NCBI GenBank assembly: GCA_017524725.1
Contig: JAFXUZ010000087.1
Span: 45,384-109,383, forward strand
Source of the DNA: Clostridia bacterium
Lineage (GTDB): Bacteria > Bacillota > Clostridia > Christensenellales > Aristaeellaceae
Direction: 5' to 3'
Length of the DNA stretch: 64,000 bases
Shown here: piece after piece, positions 36,038-44,620 of the stretch
Position numbering within the stretch: position 1 is the first letter of the stretch
How the letters are laid out: every line of letters starts with the position of its first letter
Translations under genes and position numbers: made by a program
The notes under the pieces: model-generated
Database searches by the model: none
Seen by the model: only the letters and a program-made list of their open reading frames with translations
What the model was told of the DNA's origin: nothing

Positions 36038-37702
36038 ATGTCACATTTTGAAGAAATGCTGGGCCAGTACGACGCTGAGACCGCTCGGCTTCTATCTGTC
36101 CAGTGCCTGGGACCGGATCAGGAGTTCTCGGGCGCCTTCATCATGCCCGGATGCCACGCGGACACGCGTTCCAGCGGCTTCGGCGCCGCCCACCTGGCTG
36201 TATCCTATCTCCTTCCCGCAAGCCGTTATTATCACAGCGCCGAGGTCCGCTCCGGCCTGGAAAAAGCATTTTCATACCTGTTTTCCCATCAGCGGCCCGG
36301 GGGATGCCTCGATCTGAGCGGCTGCAATTTCGCTTCCGGCCCGGACACCGCCTTTACGATCAACGAGGTCATCTCTGCCTGGCAGCTTCTGCAAAAATAC
36401 GGCGACGGCGATACCCTGTGGCTGGAAAAGCCGCTTTACCGTTTGATCGAAAGCTGCTGCGAGGGGATCATGAACGGCGGGTTCCATACCCCCAATCACC
36501 GCTGGGCGATCGCCGCCTGCCTGAAGCACGGCGCGAAGATCTGCGGCCGGCAGGATTTTTCCGCCAAGGCGGACGTGTATCTCGGCGAAGGGCTGGATAT
36601 CAACGAAGACGGGGAATTTGCCGAGCGCAGCGCCGGGAACTACAACCAGGTAAACGACGACCAGATGATCCGCCTGTTCCTGGCGACCGGCGAAAAGAAA
36701 TACCTTCTTGCGGCGAAAAGCAACCTTACCATGATGCTCTCCTACATCGACCCGGACGGTTCGGTGTTCACCAACAATTCCACCCGGCAGGATTACGGCA
36801 AAAAGGTATACCTGGACAGCTATTATATTTTGTTTCTCCTGACGGGTTATCTTCTTGGGGACGAGGACCTGGCCGCGTACAGCGAATACTGCTACCAGAC
36901 CTCCGCTCGCCGCGGACGCGTTCCGCGGGGCCTTGCGTGGCTGGCCCTTTATCCGGACCTGGAAGCCTACGGGAAAAAGGCCGCACCCGACCTGAAAGCG
37001 ATCGAGAATACCGAAAGGCTGTTCGCCGCCTCCAACATCTTCCGGTACAGGAAGGGGAGCTTTTCCTGCACCGAGATGGCGGCACGGCCCAATTTCCTTT
37101 ATTTCCAGCACGGGGAAAACACGCTGTACCTGGTCATTTACTGCAATGTGTGCGAAAAGCGCAATTTCGTTCCGACCCGCATCGAAAAGACCGAAAGGGG
37201 AGTGCGCGTCAGCGCGGAAATGGACAGCTGGTACTATCTTCCCTTCAGCGGAAACGGTCCCGGAACCTGCGACTGGTGGGCGATGGACAACGCGAACACC
37301 CGTGAAAAGCTGATCAGCGACAGGCTTCAGATCTCGGCGGAAGTCATTTTTTCCGATGACGACGGCGCGGATCTGCGCATAACGGCACAGGGACTGTCCG
37401 GCGTTCCCTTCCGCCTGGAATGGGGGTTCCTGCCCGGTGGGGAGATCCGTTCCGAATCCTTTGTCACCGGCGCGGCTCCGGGCGGGAGCATGACGGTGCG
37501 CTTCGGCAGCATCCAGGCGGCGAACGCCTCGGGGGATATCCTGACGGTGGGCCCGGCCTTTGCCCGTCACAACGTACAAAACCGCATGGGCGGCGCCTAT
37601 CCCCTGAGCAGTGAGCATTACACCGTGTTCTTTACCGATTATTCGCCCTTTGTGCGGGAGATCCATATCGGCGGAAAACCGATATTCGATTTGACCATGT
37701 AA
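36038..37702 (+). CDS. predicted alpha/alpha-toroid glycan-active enzyme (heparinase II/III- or PL-like)
   Basis: 554 residues, no signal peptide. The N-terminal 330 residues are helical with toroid-like pairs: GFGAAHLAVSYLL, GCLDLSGCNFASGPDTAF, GGFHTPNHRWAIAACL, GDINEDGEFAERSAGNYNQVNDDQM (approximate). The C-terminal 200 residues are beta-rich (SWYYLPFSG, RLEWGFLPGG). The combination resembles heparinase II/III-type lyases and related glucuronyl/glycoside hydrolases; TPNHRWAI and AGNYNQVN are likely active-site loops. Exact activity is unknown. It opens the cluster with the ABC importer 32 nt downstream, so it probably acts intracellularly on the imported oligosaccharide. ATG 36038 has GGAGG at 5 nt. 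Confidence 0.7.
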   Translation: MSHFEEMLGQYDAETARLLSVQCLGPDQEFSGAFIMPGCHADTRSSGFGAAHLAVSYLLPASRYYHSAEVRSGLEKAFSYLFSHQRPGGCLDLSGCNFASGPDTAFTINEVISAWQLLQKYGDGDTLWLEKPLYRLIESCCEGIMNGGFHTPNHRWAIAACLKHGAKICGRQDFSAKADVYLGEGLDINEDGEFAERSAGNYNQVNDDQMIRLFLATGEKKYLLAAKSNLTMMLSYIDPDGSVFTNNSTRQDYGKKVYLDSYYILFLLTGYLLGDEDLAAYSEYCYQTSARRGRVPRGLAWLALYPDLEAYGKKAAPDLKAIENTERLFAASNIFRYRKGSFSCTEMAARPNFLYFQHGENTLYLVIYCNVCEKRNFVPTRIEKTERGVRVSAEMDSWYYLPFSGNGPGTCDWWAMDNANTREKLISDRLQISAEVIFSDDDGADLRITAQGLSGVPFRLEWGFLPGGEIRSESFVTGAAPGGSMTVRFGSIQAANASGDILTVGPAFARHNVQNRMGGAYPLSSEHYTVFFTDYSPFVREIHIGGKPIFDLTM

Positions 37703-37734
37703 GGCAACTCAATGACAGGAAGGATGATGGGACC

Positions 37735-38706
37735 ATGAGCACCGGCGTGAACTCGAAAGCGAACCCGCATCTGAAAGGCAATTATTTCACGCATCTGATG
37801 CAGCAGTACTGGCGCTGCCGTTACCTGGTAATGCTGCTGATCCCCAGTGTGGCGGCGCTGATCATTTTCAAGTACATCCCCATGTACGGGGTGCAGATCG
37901 CCTTCAAGAATTTCAAGCTGAAGGACGGCATCGTAGGTTCCGCGTGGGCGCAGCCCTTCTATTCGGTGTTCCAGGATGTTTTCAGCCAGCCGGTTTTCTG
38001 GAACGCTTTCTGGAACACGCTGATCCTGGGCCTGATGAACCTGCTGATCGGCTTTCCCATGCCCATCATCCTGGCGCTGCTCCTGAACGAATTGCGCCAT
38101 GAACGGTATAAGAAAACGGTCCAGACGCTTTCCTACCTGCCCCACTTCATTTCCTGGGTCACCCTGTCCGGCCTGTTCATCCAGCTGCTTTCTCCTTCCA
38201 CCGGCCCCATCGCGGCGATCACCCGCGCCCTGGGCGGAACGCCCTACTACTATATGGGCCGGGTGGAGACCTTCCGCTGGGTACTGGTGTTCACCAACAT
38301 CTGGAAGAGCGTAGGCTGGGGCTCCATCATTTACCTGGCCGCCCTGGCCGGCGTGGACCAGGAAATGTACGAGGCCGCGCTTATCGACGGCGCGACCCGT
38401 TTCCAGAGGGTATGGTACATCACCCTGCCTTCCATTTTCCCCACCATCACCATCATGCTGATCCTGCAGAGCGGTTCCATCCTGAACGACAATTTCGACC
38501 AGGTGTACAACATGATGAACGACGCCGTATACCGTGTGGCGAACGTGCTGGGTGTTTACACCTATGACCTGGGCCTTAAGAACCTCTCCAACGCGGGCCT
38601 CGCCAAGTCCACTGCCGTGGGCCTGTTCAAGAACGTGATCGCGCTGATCCTGGTGCTGACCACCAACGCCATCTCCAAGAAGATCAGCGACAACGGCATC
38701 TGGTAA
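37735..38706 (+). CDS. LplB-type ABC sugar transporter permease
   Basis: 323 residues with six hydrophobic segments. A cytoplasmic N-terminus of about 30 residues precedes the first helix YLVMLLIPSVAALIIFKYIPMYGVQIAFKNF (the typical LplB/YteP start). The EAA loop YEAALIDGATRFQRVWYITLP contacts the ATPase. The family imports complex sugars such as pectin-derived oligosaccharides; the ATPase (MsmX-type) is usually encoded elsewhere, and none is in this window. It is the first of three consecutive transporter genes. Confidence 0.92.
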   Translation: MSTGVNSKANPHLKGNYFTHLMQQYWRCRYLVMLLIPSVAALIIFKYIPMYGVQIAFKNFKLKDGIVGSAWAQPFYSVFQDVFSQPVFWNAFWNTLILGLMNLLIGFPMPIILALLLNELRHERYKKTVQTLSYLPHFISWVTLSGLFIQLLSPSTGPIAAITRALGGTPYYYMGRVETFRWVLVFTNIWKSVGWGSIIYLAALAGVDQEMYEAALIDGATRFQRVWYITLPSIFPTITIMLILQSGSILNDNFDQVYNMMNDAVYRVANVLGVYTYDLGLKNLSNAGLAKSTAVGLFKNVIALILVLTTNAISKKISDNGIW

Positions 38707-38721
38707 AGGAGGCGGGGAAGA

Positions 38722-39648
38722 GTGAGCAACAAAGTCAATAAAGCCGCGCTGGAGCATAATCACGCCCGGAAGATCAAGCGTTCCCTGGGCGAGCACATCT
38801 TTGATAAATTCAATTTCGTCTTCCTGGGCATCCTGGCGCTGACCATGCTCTACCCCTTCTGGTACGAGCTGGCCATCTCCCTGGCGGACGCAAACAAGGT
38901 GGCGATCTCCAAGGTGTTCATCTGGCCCGGCGCCATGAGCCTTGAAAGCTACAAAAACGTGTGCAGCGATCCCAACATCTGGTCCGGATACATGTGGACC
39001 ATCATCCGCACCGTCGTCGGCACCATCGTTGCCCTGGTGCTGGGTTTCCATTTCGCCTATGTGCTGAGCAAGAAATATTTCCCCAACCGCACCTTCTGGA
39101 CCGGCATCCTGGTTTTCACCATGTTCTTTTCCGGCGGCATGGTCCCCGAGTACCTCCTGATCCGCGACCTGGGGCTGATGAACAATATCTTCGCCCTGAT
39201 CCTGCCCGGCGCGATCTCCGCCTACAACATCACCATCATGCGCAACTTCCTGATGTCCCTGCCGGAATCCCTGGAGGAATCCGCCCGCATCGACGGCGCG
39301 AACGACATCGTGATCCTCTACAGGATCATCGTGCCGCTTTCCATGCCCATCCTGGCCACGGTGGCCCTGTGGACGGCCGTAGGCCACTGGAACGCCTGGT
39401 TCGACGCGATGCTCTACATCCGTTCCTCCAACAAGCAGGTGCTGGCCATCACCCTGCGCCGCATCGTGCTTGCGGGCACCAACGCCTCCACCACCTCCAT
39501 GAGCGGTGAGGAAATGAACACCAACATGACAAGCGAGACCATCAAGGCCGCCACCATCATGGTGGCTACCATCCCGATCCTGTGCGTATATCCCTTCGTC
39601 CAGAAATACTTCGTCAAAGGCGTCATGGTCGGCTCCGTCAAGGGCTGA
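38722..39648 (+). CDS. YtcP-type ABC sugar transporter permease
   Basis: 308 residues, six hydrophobic segments. It starts with GTG; GGAGG lies 9 nt upstream, and the stop of the LplB-type gene is 16 nt away. Diagnostic segments are LTMLYPFWYELAISL, FFSGGMVPEYLLIRDLGLMNN and the EAA loop EESARIDGANDIVILYRIIVPLSMP. It is the partner of the LplB-type permease in a heterodimeric pore. The ending (QKYFVKGVMVGSVKG) is the conserved C-terminus of the family. Confidence 0.92.
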   Translation: MSNKVNKAALEHNHARKIKRSLGEHIFDKFNFVFLGILALTMLYPFWYELAISLADANKVAISKVFIWPGAMSLESYKNVCSDPNIWSGYMWTIIRTVVGTIVALVLGFHFAYVLSKKYFPNRTFWTGILVFTMFFSGGMVPEYLLIRDLGLMNNIFALILPGAISAYNITIMRNFLMSLPESLEESARIDGANDIVILYRIIVPLSMPILATVALWTAVGHWNAWFDAMLYIRSSNKQVLAITLRRIVLAGTNASTTSMSGEEMNTNMTSETIKAATIMVATIPILCVYPFVQKYFVKGVMVGSVKG

Positions 39649-39753
39649 TTGACCGGCCGGACGACGGACTGGACCGGAAAGGCTTTTTTATCCGCGGTTT
39701 TAGGAAAAGCGGGCGAGCTTTTCTTGAACAATATTATGAAGGAGGCTGACACT

Positions 39754-41379
39754 ATGAGAAAGACCCTGTCCCTTGTCCTTGCTTTAGTCATGCTGCTGGG
39801 CGTGATGGCAATTCCGGCCGCTTCCGCCGAGGGAACCGACTGGTCTGCCAAGAACAAGCTGAAGATCACCTGGACCACGTATTTCACATCGCTGCCCACC
39901 GAGGATTCCCATTTCATCAAGTTCGTGGAAGATAAATTCAACGTGGACATCGTCATGCTCCCCATTGACGACAGCAATTTCAACGAAGTGCTGAACACCT
40001 ACATCATGGGCGGCGAGACCCCCGACGTCATCCGCCTGAAGGATCCCGGCCAGTTCAACAGCTACGTTGAGACCGGTGAACTGGGCGTCATCGACATGGA
40101 CGTGCTCCGCGCCCAGGCCCCCAGCATCTGCGCCGCGATCGACGGCTTCCGTGAGGGCTCCTTCTGGGATTACGGTGTGGTGGACGGCGAGCAGTACGGC
40201 ATCCCTGCCGTGGCTCCCGGCAACATCTACCACCTGCCCGTGGTGTACAACCAGACCTGGCTTGAAAAGCTGGGCGCCGAAGTCCCCACCACCCTGGACG
40301 AATTCCATGACCTGCTGGTCCGCTTCACCAAGGATGACCCGGACGGCAACGGCCAGAATGACACCTACGGCCTTTCCTCCGACGGCCTGCGCGTGCTGTG
40401 GGGCGCCTACGGCGTGAACCCCGGCGCCTGTGACGGACGCACCGACCATTCCTACTTCCAGATCCTCGAGGGCAGGCCCCAGTACGCCGCCACCTCCGGG
40501 CAGTACAAGGAAGCCCTGAAGGTCGCCGCCCAGTGGTACAAGGAAGGCCTGATCGATCCCGAATTCATCACCGGTGAAAACACCGGCGGTTATTGGGCCA
40601 TCTCCAACAGCATCATCAACCACCGCATCGGCATGACCGTCCGCGGCAACTACTATCACTGGGTCATGCCCGGCGCTTACCAGCTGTTTGACGAGGCCGG
40701 CAACCTGGTGGACTGCGACGCCGGCGCCGTGGCCAAGGAATTCCTGGCCGTGAACCCCGAGGAGAAGGTCGTGCTCGGACAGCCCGTCACCGGCCCCTAC
40801 GGCATGGGCGTGAAGAGCTGGAACCTGCTGGCCCAGATCTACTGCTTCTCCAGGGACGCCGCCGAGAATCCCGAAAAGTGGGAGCGTATCTGCGCGATCA
40901 TGGAATACATGGATCATCAGTACGTGACCGACCGCGCCCTGTACACGGATTATTTCGAGTCCCTGTACGGTGAATACGGAAACTACTGGATCTGGGAAGA
41001 CGAAGAAGCCTGTGTGGCCCGCACCACCGCGAAGTTTGAGGAAGACTATCCCGGCTTTGCTTCCACCGACGCCTGGGGACCCACCCAGTGGGGCCCGACC
41101 CTGCCCATCCTGCTGCCCACCAAGGGCAATCAGTGGGCCACCAGCATCGGCTATGAAGAGGGCGGCATCGTCAACCTGGTGCAGTTCTCCCTGCCCGCGA
41201 TGGCTGAGAACCAGAACAATGTGACCCACCTCAAGGATACCTGGATGATCGACTTCATCACCGGCGCCAAGGACGTGGACGCCGACTGGGACGCCTATGT
41301 CAGGGAACTGAACGCCGCAGGCCTGGACAAGATGGTGAAGGAAGTCGAAGACTGGTACGCTTCCACCCAGGCTGAATGA
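39754..41379 (+). CDS. extracellular solute-binding protein (LipO-like, family 1)
   Basis: 541 residues. The signal peptide MRKTLSLVLALVMLLGVMAI is followed by an AASAEG cleavage site; no lipobox Cys is present, though most partners of LplB/YtcP in Firmicutes are lipoproteins. The mature domain shows the family's early strand KITWTTYF, VEDKFNVDIVMLPID, NEVLNTYIMGGETPDVIRL and later Trp/Tyr-rich loops. It delivers an oligosaccharide to the two permeases. AAGGAGG lies 9 nt before the ATG. The 105-nt gap to the permease gene may allow separate expression level. A terminator follows at 41414-41458. Confidence 0.9.
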   Translation: MRKTLSLVLALVMLLGVMAIPAASAEGTDWSAKNKLKITWTTYFTSLPTEDSHFIKFVEDKFNVDIVMLPIDDSNFNEVLNTYIMGGETPDVIRLKDPGQFNSYVETGELGVIDMDVLRAQAPSICAAIDGFREGSFWDYGVVDGEQYGIPAVAPGNIYHLPVVYNQTWLEKLGAEVPTTLDEFHDLLVRFTKDDPDGNGQNDTYGLSSDGLRVLWGAYGVNPGACDGRTDHSYFQILEGRPQYAATSGQYKEALKVAAQWYKEGLIDPEFITGENTGGYWAISNSIINHRIGMTVRGNYYHWVMPGAYQLFDEAGNLVDCDAGAVAKEFLAVNPEEKVVLGQPVTGPYGMGVKSWNLLAQIYCFSRDAAENPEKWERICAIMEYMDHQYVTDRALYTDYFESLYGEYGNYWIWEDEEACVARTTAKFEEDYPGFASTDAWGPTQWGPTLPILLPTKGNQWATSIGYEEGGIVNLVQFSLPAMAENQNNVTHLKDTWMIDFITGAKDVDADWDAYVRELNAAGLDKMVKEVEDWYASTQAE

Positions 41380-41413
41380 CCGAATGATCCCGGCACCTGA
41401 AAACTGAATCCGT

Positions 41414-41458
41414 GGGGCGTCACCGCGAGGATAGGAAAAACGCGGCGGCGCCCCGTTT
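41414..41458 (+). terminator. terminator of the ABC importer operon
   Basis: GGGGCG...CCGCG pairs with CGCGG...CGCCCC (41414-41427 with 41441-41454) with a 3-nt internal bulge, then GTTTCTT. Confidence 0.65.
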
Positions 41459-41475
41459 CTTATACGGGGAAAGGC

Positions 41476-41501
41476 AAAAAAACGCCGCGGCAAACGCGGC
41501 G
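41476..41501 (-). terminator. terminator of the XRE regulator gene
   Basis: On the minus strand CGCCGCG-loop-CGCGGCG is followed by seven Ts. It lies 19 nt beyond the regulator stop. Confidence 0.85.
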
Positions 41502-41519
41502 GTCATGCCCCGGCGGGGA

Positions 41520-42554
41520 TCAATCCATTGCCTCCAGCCGGGCTTTTTCTTTCTGCAGGGCCTTCAGTTCGTCTCCTTCGGTGATCCCCCATTCGCTTTG
41601 CAAAAGTTCGATGATGCGTCCGCAGGTCCGGGCGGCGTTCTGATAGTCCCCAAGGATCTCGTAGATATCCCTGATCCCCATCAGCTCGTCCTGGAAGCGC
41701 GGACGGCGGGTCTCCTTTTCAAAGGATAGTTCATACAGGCTGACGGACTTTTGCCAGTCGCATTTTTTTGCATAGTACTGCGCCGCTTCGAACAGGCAGG
41801 CGAAGTCGTTCGGGTGTTCGGCCAGCAGCCGTTCCATGATGCCGTCCGCCGTTTTCTCGTCATAACGGGCCAGGGCGATGTGTGCGCGGTAGACCCCGAC
41901 GATGACGGGATCCGCATCCTTTAAAGCGCTGAGGCGGTCCAGGAAGCGGTCCGCCTCCTCCGTGCGGTGGTCCGCGATAAGGTTGTCCAGCAGGTATTCG
42001 TAAGGCAGCTTCTCCCCGGGGTTTTTCCTGACCAGGTCCTTATAAAATTCGATGGCCGCCGTATGGTTGGACATGTTCCAGTCCCAGGCGGCGTGCCCGT
42101 CCGATTTCTGCAGGATCCACTGGCACCCCTTTTCCCCGGGGGACAAACGCACCGCCTCCCTGGCGTAAAAGCCGGCCTTCTTTGCGAACATCTCCATCCG
42201 GTGCCAGTAGAGATAAGCGATCAGTTCCTCAGCGCGCTTTTTGTATGCCTCGTCGGCGAGCCGCGCTTTCAGGAATTCCTCGTACTCCAGGAACACGTCC
42301 TGAGGCAGGTCGTCCTCGATATCCATGCGGTGCTCGATCCGGCTGAAGCGCTGCTCCACGGTCAGGTCGAAAAGATCATCGATGCTGACGCCGAAGGTCT
42401 CCGCCAGCAGGGGAAGCAGGGTGATGTCGGGCATGGTGGCGGCGTTTTCCCATTTGGATACCGACTGCGCCCCGATCCCCAGCTTTTCAGCCAGCTGTTC
42501 CTGTGTCAGCCCTGCCTTGAAGCGGAGCGTTCTGATCTTTTTTCCGAGTTCCAT
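41520..42554 (-). CDS. XRE-family helix-turn-helix regulator with TPR-like domain
   Basis: 344 residues. An N-terminal HTH (MELGKKIRTLRFKAGLTQEQLAEKLGIGAQSVSKWE, residues 1-36) is followed by a linker and an all-helical C-terminal part that resembles TPR repeats (KADPVIVGVYRAHIALARYDEKTADGI and AAQYYAKKCDWQKSVSLYELSF). Such proteins sense an internal peptide or metabolite and control nearby genes. GGAGGG stands before ATG 42554. Its promoter is at 42593-42621. The target is not known; it converges with the ABC operon. Confidence 0.85.
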   Translation of the reverse strand: MELGKKIRTLRFKAGLTQEQLAEKLGIGAQSVSKWENAATMPDITLLPLLAETFGVSIDDLFDLTVEQRFSRIEHRMDIEDDLPQDVFLEYEEFLKARLADEAYKKRAEELIAYLYWHRMEMFAKKAGFYAREAVRLSPGEKGCQWILQKSDGHAAWDWNMSNHTAAIEFYKDLVRKNPGEKLPYEYLLDNLIADHRTEEADRFLDRLSALKDADPVIVGVYRAHIALARYDEKTADGIMERLLAEHPNDFACLFEAAQYYAKKCDWQKSVSLYELSFEKETRRPRFQDELMGIRDIYEILGDYQNAARTCGRIIELLQSEWGITEGDELKALQKEKARLEAMD

Positions 42555-42592
42555 AACAAACCCTCCATTTCATTGGTTTTGCTTACGGGTTT

Positions 42593-42621
42593 ATTGTAGG
42601 CCCCGGTCCGGCCAGGTTCAA
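42593..42621 (-). promoter_or_regulatory. promoter of XRE regulator gene
   Basis: On the minus strand TTGAAC, 17 nt, TACAAT, about 40 nt before the start codon. Confidence 0.7.
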
Positions 42622-42778
42622 TAACGCATATTTCAAGGCGTATCGCCCATCAGGCGGGCGCCTGCTTTTGTATGCCCGACGGGGAGGCGGCTTTTCCGGC
42701 TTCCGCGGCGATCAGCCATCATGAAAAGTCCCTTTTTCAGAATTGCATGTCCGGACGGAAAAAACGCTGAAAAGATCG

Positions 42779-43297
42779 TTAAAGATGCTTTTCAAGCAGC
42801 ACCAGTTCCACACCGCCGATCCCGTTGAACACGGTTGGGACGACGTCGATCTCCCGGTATCCCAGGGAGCGGTACATATTGCGGGCCGGCAGGTTCCGCG
42901 CGTTGGTGTCGATGCGCAGTTCCGTGCACCCATGATCCCGTGCCCAGGCTTCATAGAAGGAGGCGAACTGCCTGCCAAGGCCCCGGCGGGCGGCCTTTGG
43001 CGAGACGACCAGCGTATGCAGAACGCAGACCCTCTCGTCCGGCGTTTCGTATTGCCAGGGCGCTGAATAATATACGTCCACCTGGATATGGTTGATGATC
43101 CCGGCCCCGAGTACGGCGCCGTTTTCCTCCAGGACGAACAGGTCGTCCCGCTCCAGGGCAGCCTCGGCCGTTGCCCGGGTGGGATAGGTCCCCCGTATCC
43201 ATCCCGTGGAAGCTTTTCCTTCTTCTTCCGCCCGGTGGATCAGGTCATAGATACTTTCCACTTTGTCCAGGTCCGCCGCGGACGCTTTGCGGATCAT
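42779..43297 (-). CDS. GNAT acetyltransferase
   Basis: 172 residues. MIRKASAADLDKVESIYD is the classic GNAT start; the acetyl-CoA motif is CVLHTLVVSPKAARRGLGRQFASF and the C-terminal segment IDTNARNLPARNMYRSLGYREI. Base composition matches the surrounding core genome, unlike the acetyltransferase at 18313. The substrate is unknown. It is 36 nt downstream of the YdcF-like gene in the same direction, so co-transcription is likely. Confidence 0.88.
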   Translation of the reverse strand: MIRKASAADLDKVESIYDLIHRAEEEGKASTGWIRGTYPTRATAEAALERDDLFVLEENGAVLGAGIINHIQVDVYYSAPWQYETPDERVCVLHTLVVSPKAARRGLGRQFASFYEAWARDHGCTELRIDTNARNLPARNMYRSLGYREIDVVPTVFNGIGGVELVLLEKHL

Positions 43298-43333
43298 ATT
43301 TTCTACACAGCCTTTCTCAGCGATGTGAAGCGT

Positions 43334-44362
43334 TCAGAAAATGATATCCAGCACCGGGGCGATGGACAAAAGCCATCCAAGCGCCAGCAGCAGGGCGTGT
43401 TTCGGTTCGGTATGCACGGCGATGTATTCGCGGATCAGGGCGCTGGGCCAGTAATAAAAGGCGACGTGGCTGCCGATGCCGGTGCATTTCAGGCCGATCC
43501 TGCGGCAGTACCTCAGCGCTCTGTAGACATGGTAATTGCTTGTGACGAGGGCGGTATATTTTCTTCCCTTCCTGCCGTCCAGGATATCTTTGGAAAACTG
43601 CAGATTTTCCAGCGTCGTGGTGGACCTGTTCTCGCTGATGATGTCCTTTTCCGGGATGCCTTTGGAAAGCAGGTAGCGTTTCATGGCTTCCGCTTCCGGG
43701 ATCTTTTCATCCGGCCCCTGTCCGCCGGAGGGGATCAGTATGGTGGGCGACGGGTCCGACCGGTAGACTTCGATGGCCTTGTCCAGGCGGTCCTGCAAAA
43801 GCTTTGGCACCCGGTCACCGCCCAGCAGGCCCGATCCGTGGATGATCACGTAATCGAAGTCCTTTTTCCGGGGGATGATCTGGAGGAACACCACGTAGAT
43901 CATGAAAAGGAGGAAGGAGAGGGAAATATAGATCACCGAGACGCAGAAGAGCGCGCAGACGACGGGCAGGAAAGCCTGTGGGATCAGGGTCTCCCTGCCT
44001 CCCGTGCGGATAACCCGGTCCAGCCCCATCCATACGATCGCTTCGCCCGCCAGGATGGCGAGGCCGAAGAGCAGCGAAAGCATCTGGGAGAGGTGCTTTC
44101 CTTCCCTGCGGATGGTCACGACGCCGTTGAAGATCAGGAAGAAAGGCACGATCAGGATGCTGATCAGGAAGGCGAAAGCGATGGCGATCAGGACGGTCTC
44201 CCGGTGATCCCCGGAGAAACTGATGATCAGGGGGAAGAGGGAGAGAAGGGCCAGGGACAGGGCATAGCAGTTGCGGTACCTGCTCCGGTCCTTCCTGAAA
44301 AGCAGCCAGAACAAAATCCAGCACGCGGCGGAGAATCCGCCTGTAAGGACTGTGATGCTCAT
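43334..44362 (-). CDS. YdcF/ElyC/SanA-like membrane protein (DUF218)
   Basis: 342 residues. Four or five hydrophobic helices fill the first 150 residues. The DUF218 domain follows: DYVIIHGSGLLGGDRVPKLLQDRLDKAIEVY, TILIPSGGQGPDEKIPEAEAMKRYL, DIISENRSTTTLENLQFSKDIL and ALVTSNYHVYRALRYC. A further C-terminal hydrophobic stretch closes the protein. Members affect envelope precursors or vancomycin sensitivity, and the exact chemistry is unknown. Its promoter is at 44405-44433, divergent from the clostripain-family gene. Confidence 0.85.
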   Translation of the reverse strand: MSITVLTGGFSAACWILFWLLFRKDRSRYRNCYALSLALLSLFPLIISFSGDHRETVLIAIAFAFLISILIVPFFLIFNGVVTIRREGKHLSQMLSLLFGLAILAGEAIVWMGLDRVIRTGGRETLIPQAFLPVVCALFCVSVIYISLSFLLFMIYVVFLQIIPRKKDFDYVIIHGSGLLGGDRVPKLLQDRLDKAIEVYRSDPSPTILIPSGGQGPDEKIPEAEAMKRYLLSKGIPEKDIISENRSTTTLENLQFSKDILDGRKGRKYTALVTSNYHVYRALRYCRRIGLKCTGIGSHVAFYYWPSALIREYIAVHTEPKHALLLALGWLLSIAPVLDIIF

Positions 44363-44404
44363 CTGAAACCGCTCCTTTGGATGTGATGGACCGTGTTTTC
44401 CCTG

Positions 44405-44433
44405 ATTATATCAAAGACCGTTTGGGTCCACAA
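44405..44433 (-). promoter_or_regulatory. promoter of YdcF-like gene
   Basis: On the minus strand TTGTGG, 17 nt, TATAAT. Confidence 0.65.
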
Positions 44434-44620
44434 CGGGCCCGCGGGAAAAAAAGGTGGTCAAATCGGCGATCTTGGTTTATTATAATACAAACCTGAATCG
44501 GTCATCCCCAATAAGAAAGCCGGGTTTGGTAAAAGGCGTACTCTTATGGGGTCTGAGCGCTGGTGAAGGCAGGAAAAACCTTCGCACACGGATGACCGTG
44601 AATAAAAGGAGGATCTGGCC

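Noticed and set aside
37639..39387. 582-codon minus-strand frame opposite the ABC permeases
   Set aside because: Shadow frame caused by high third-position GC; the plus strand encodes two well-conserved permeases.
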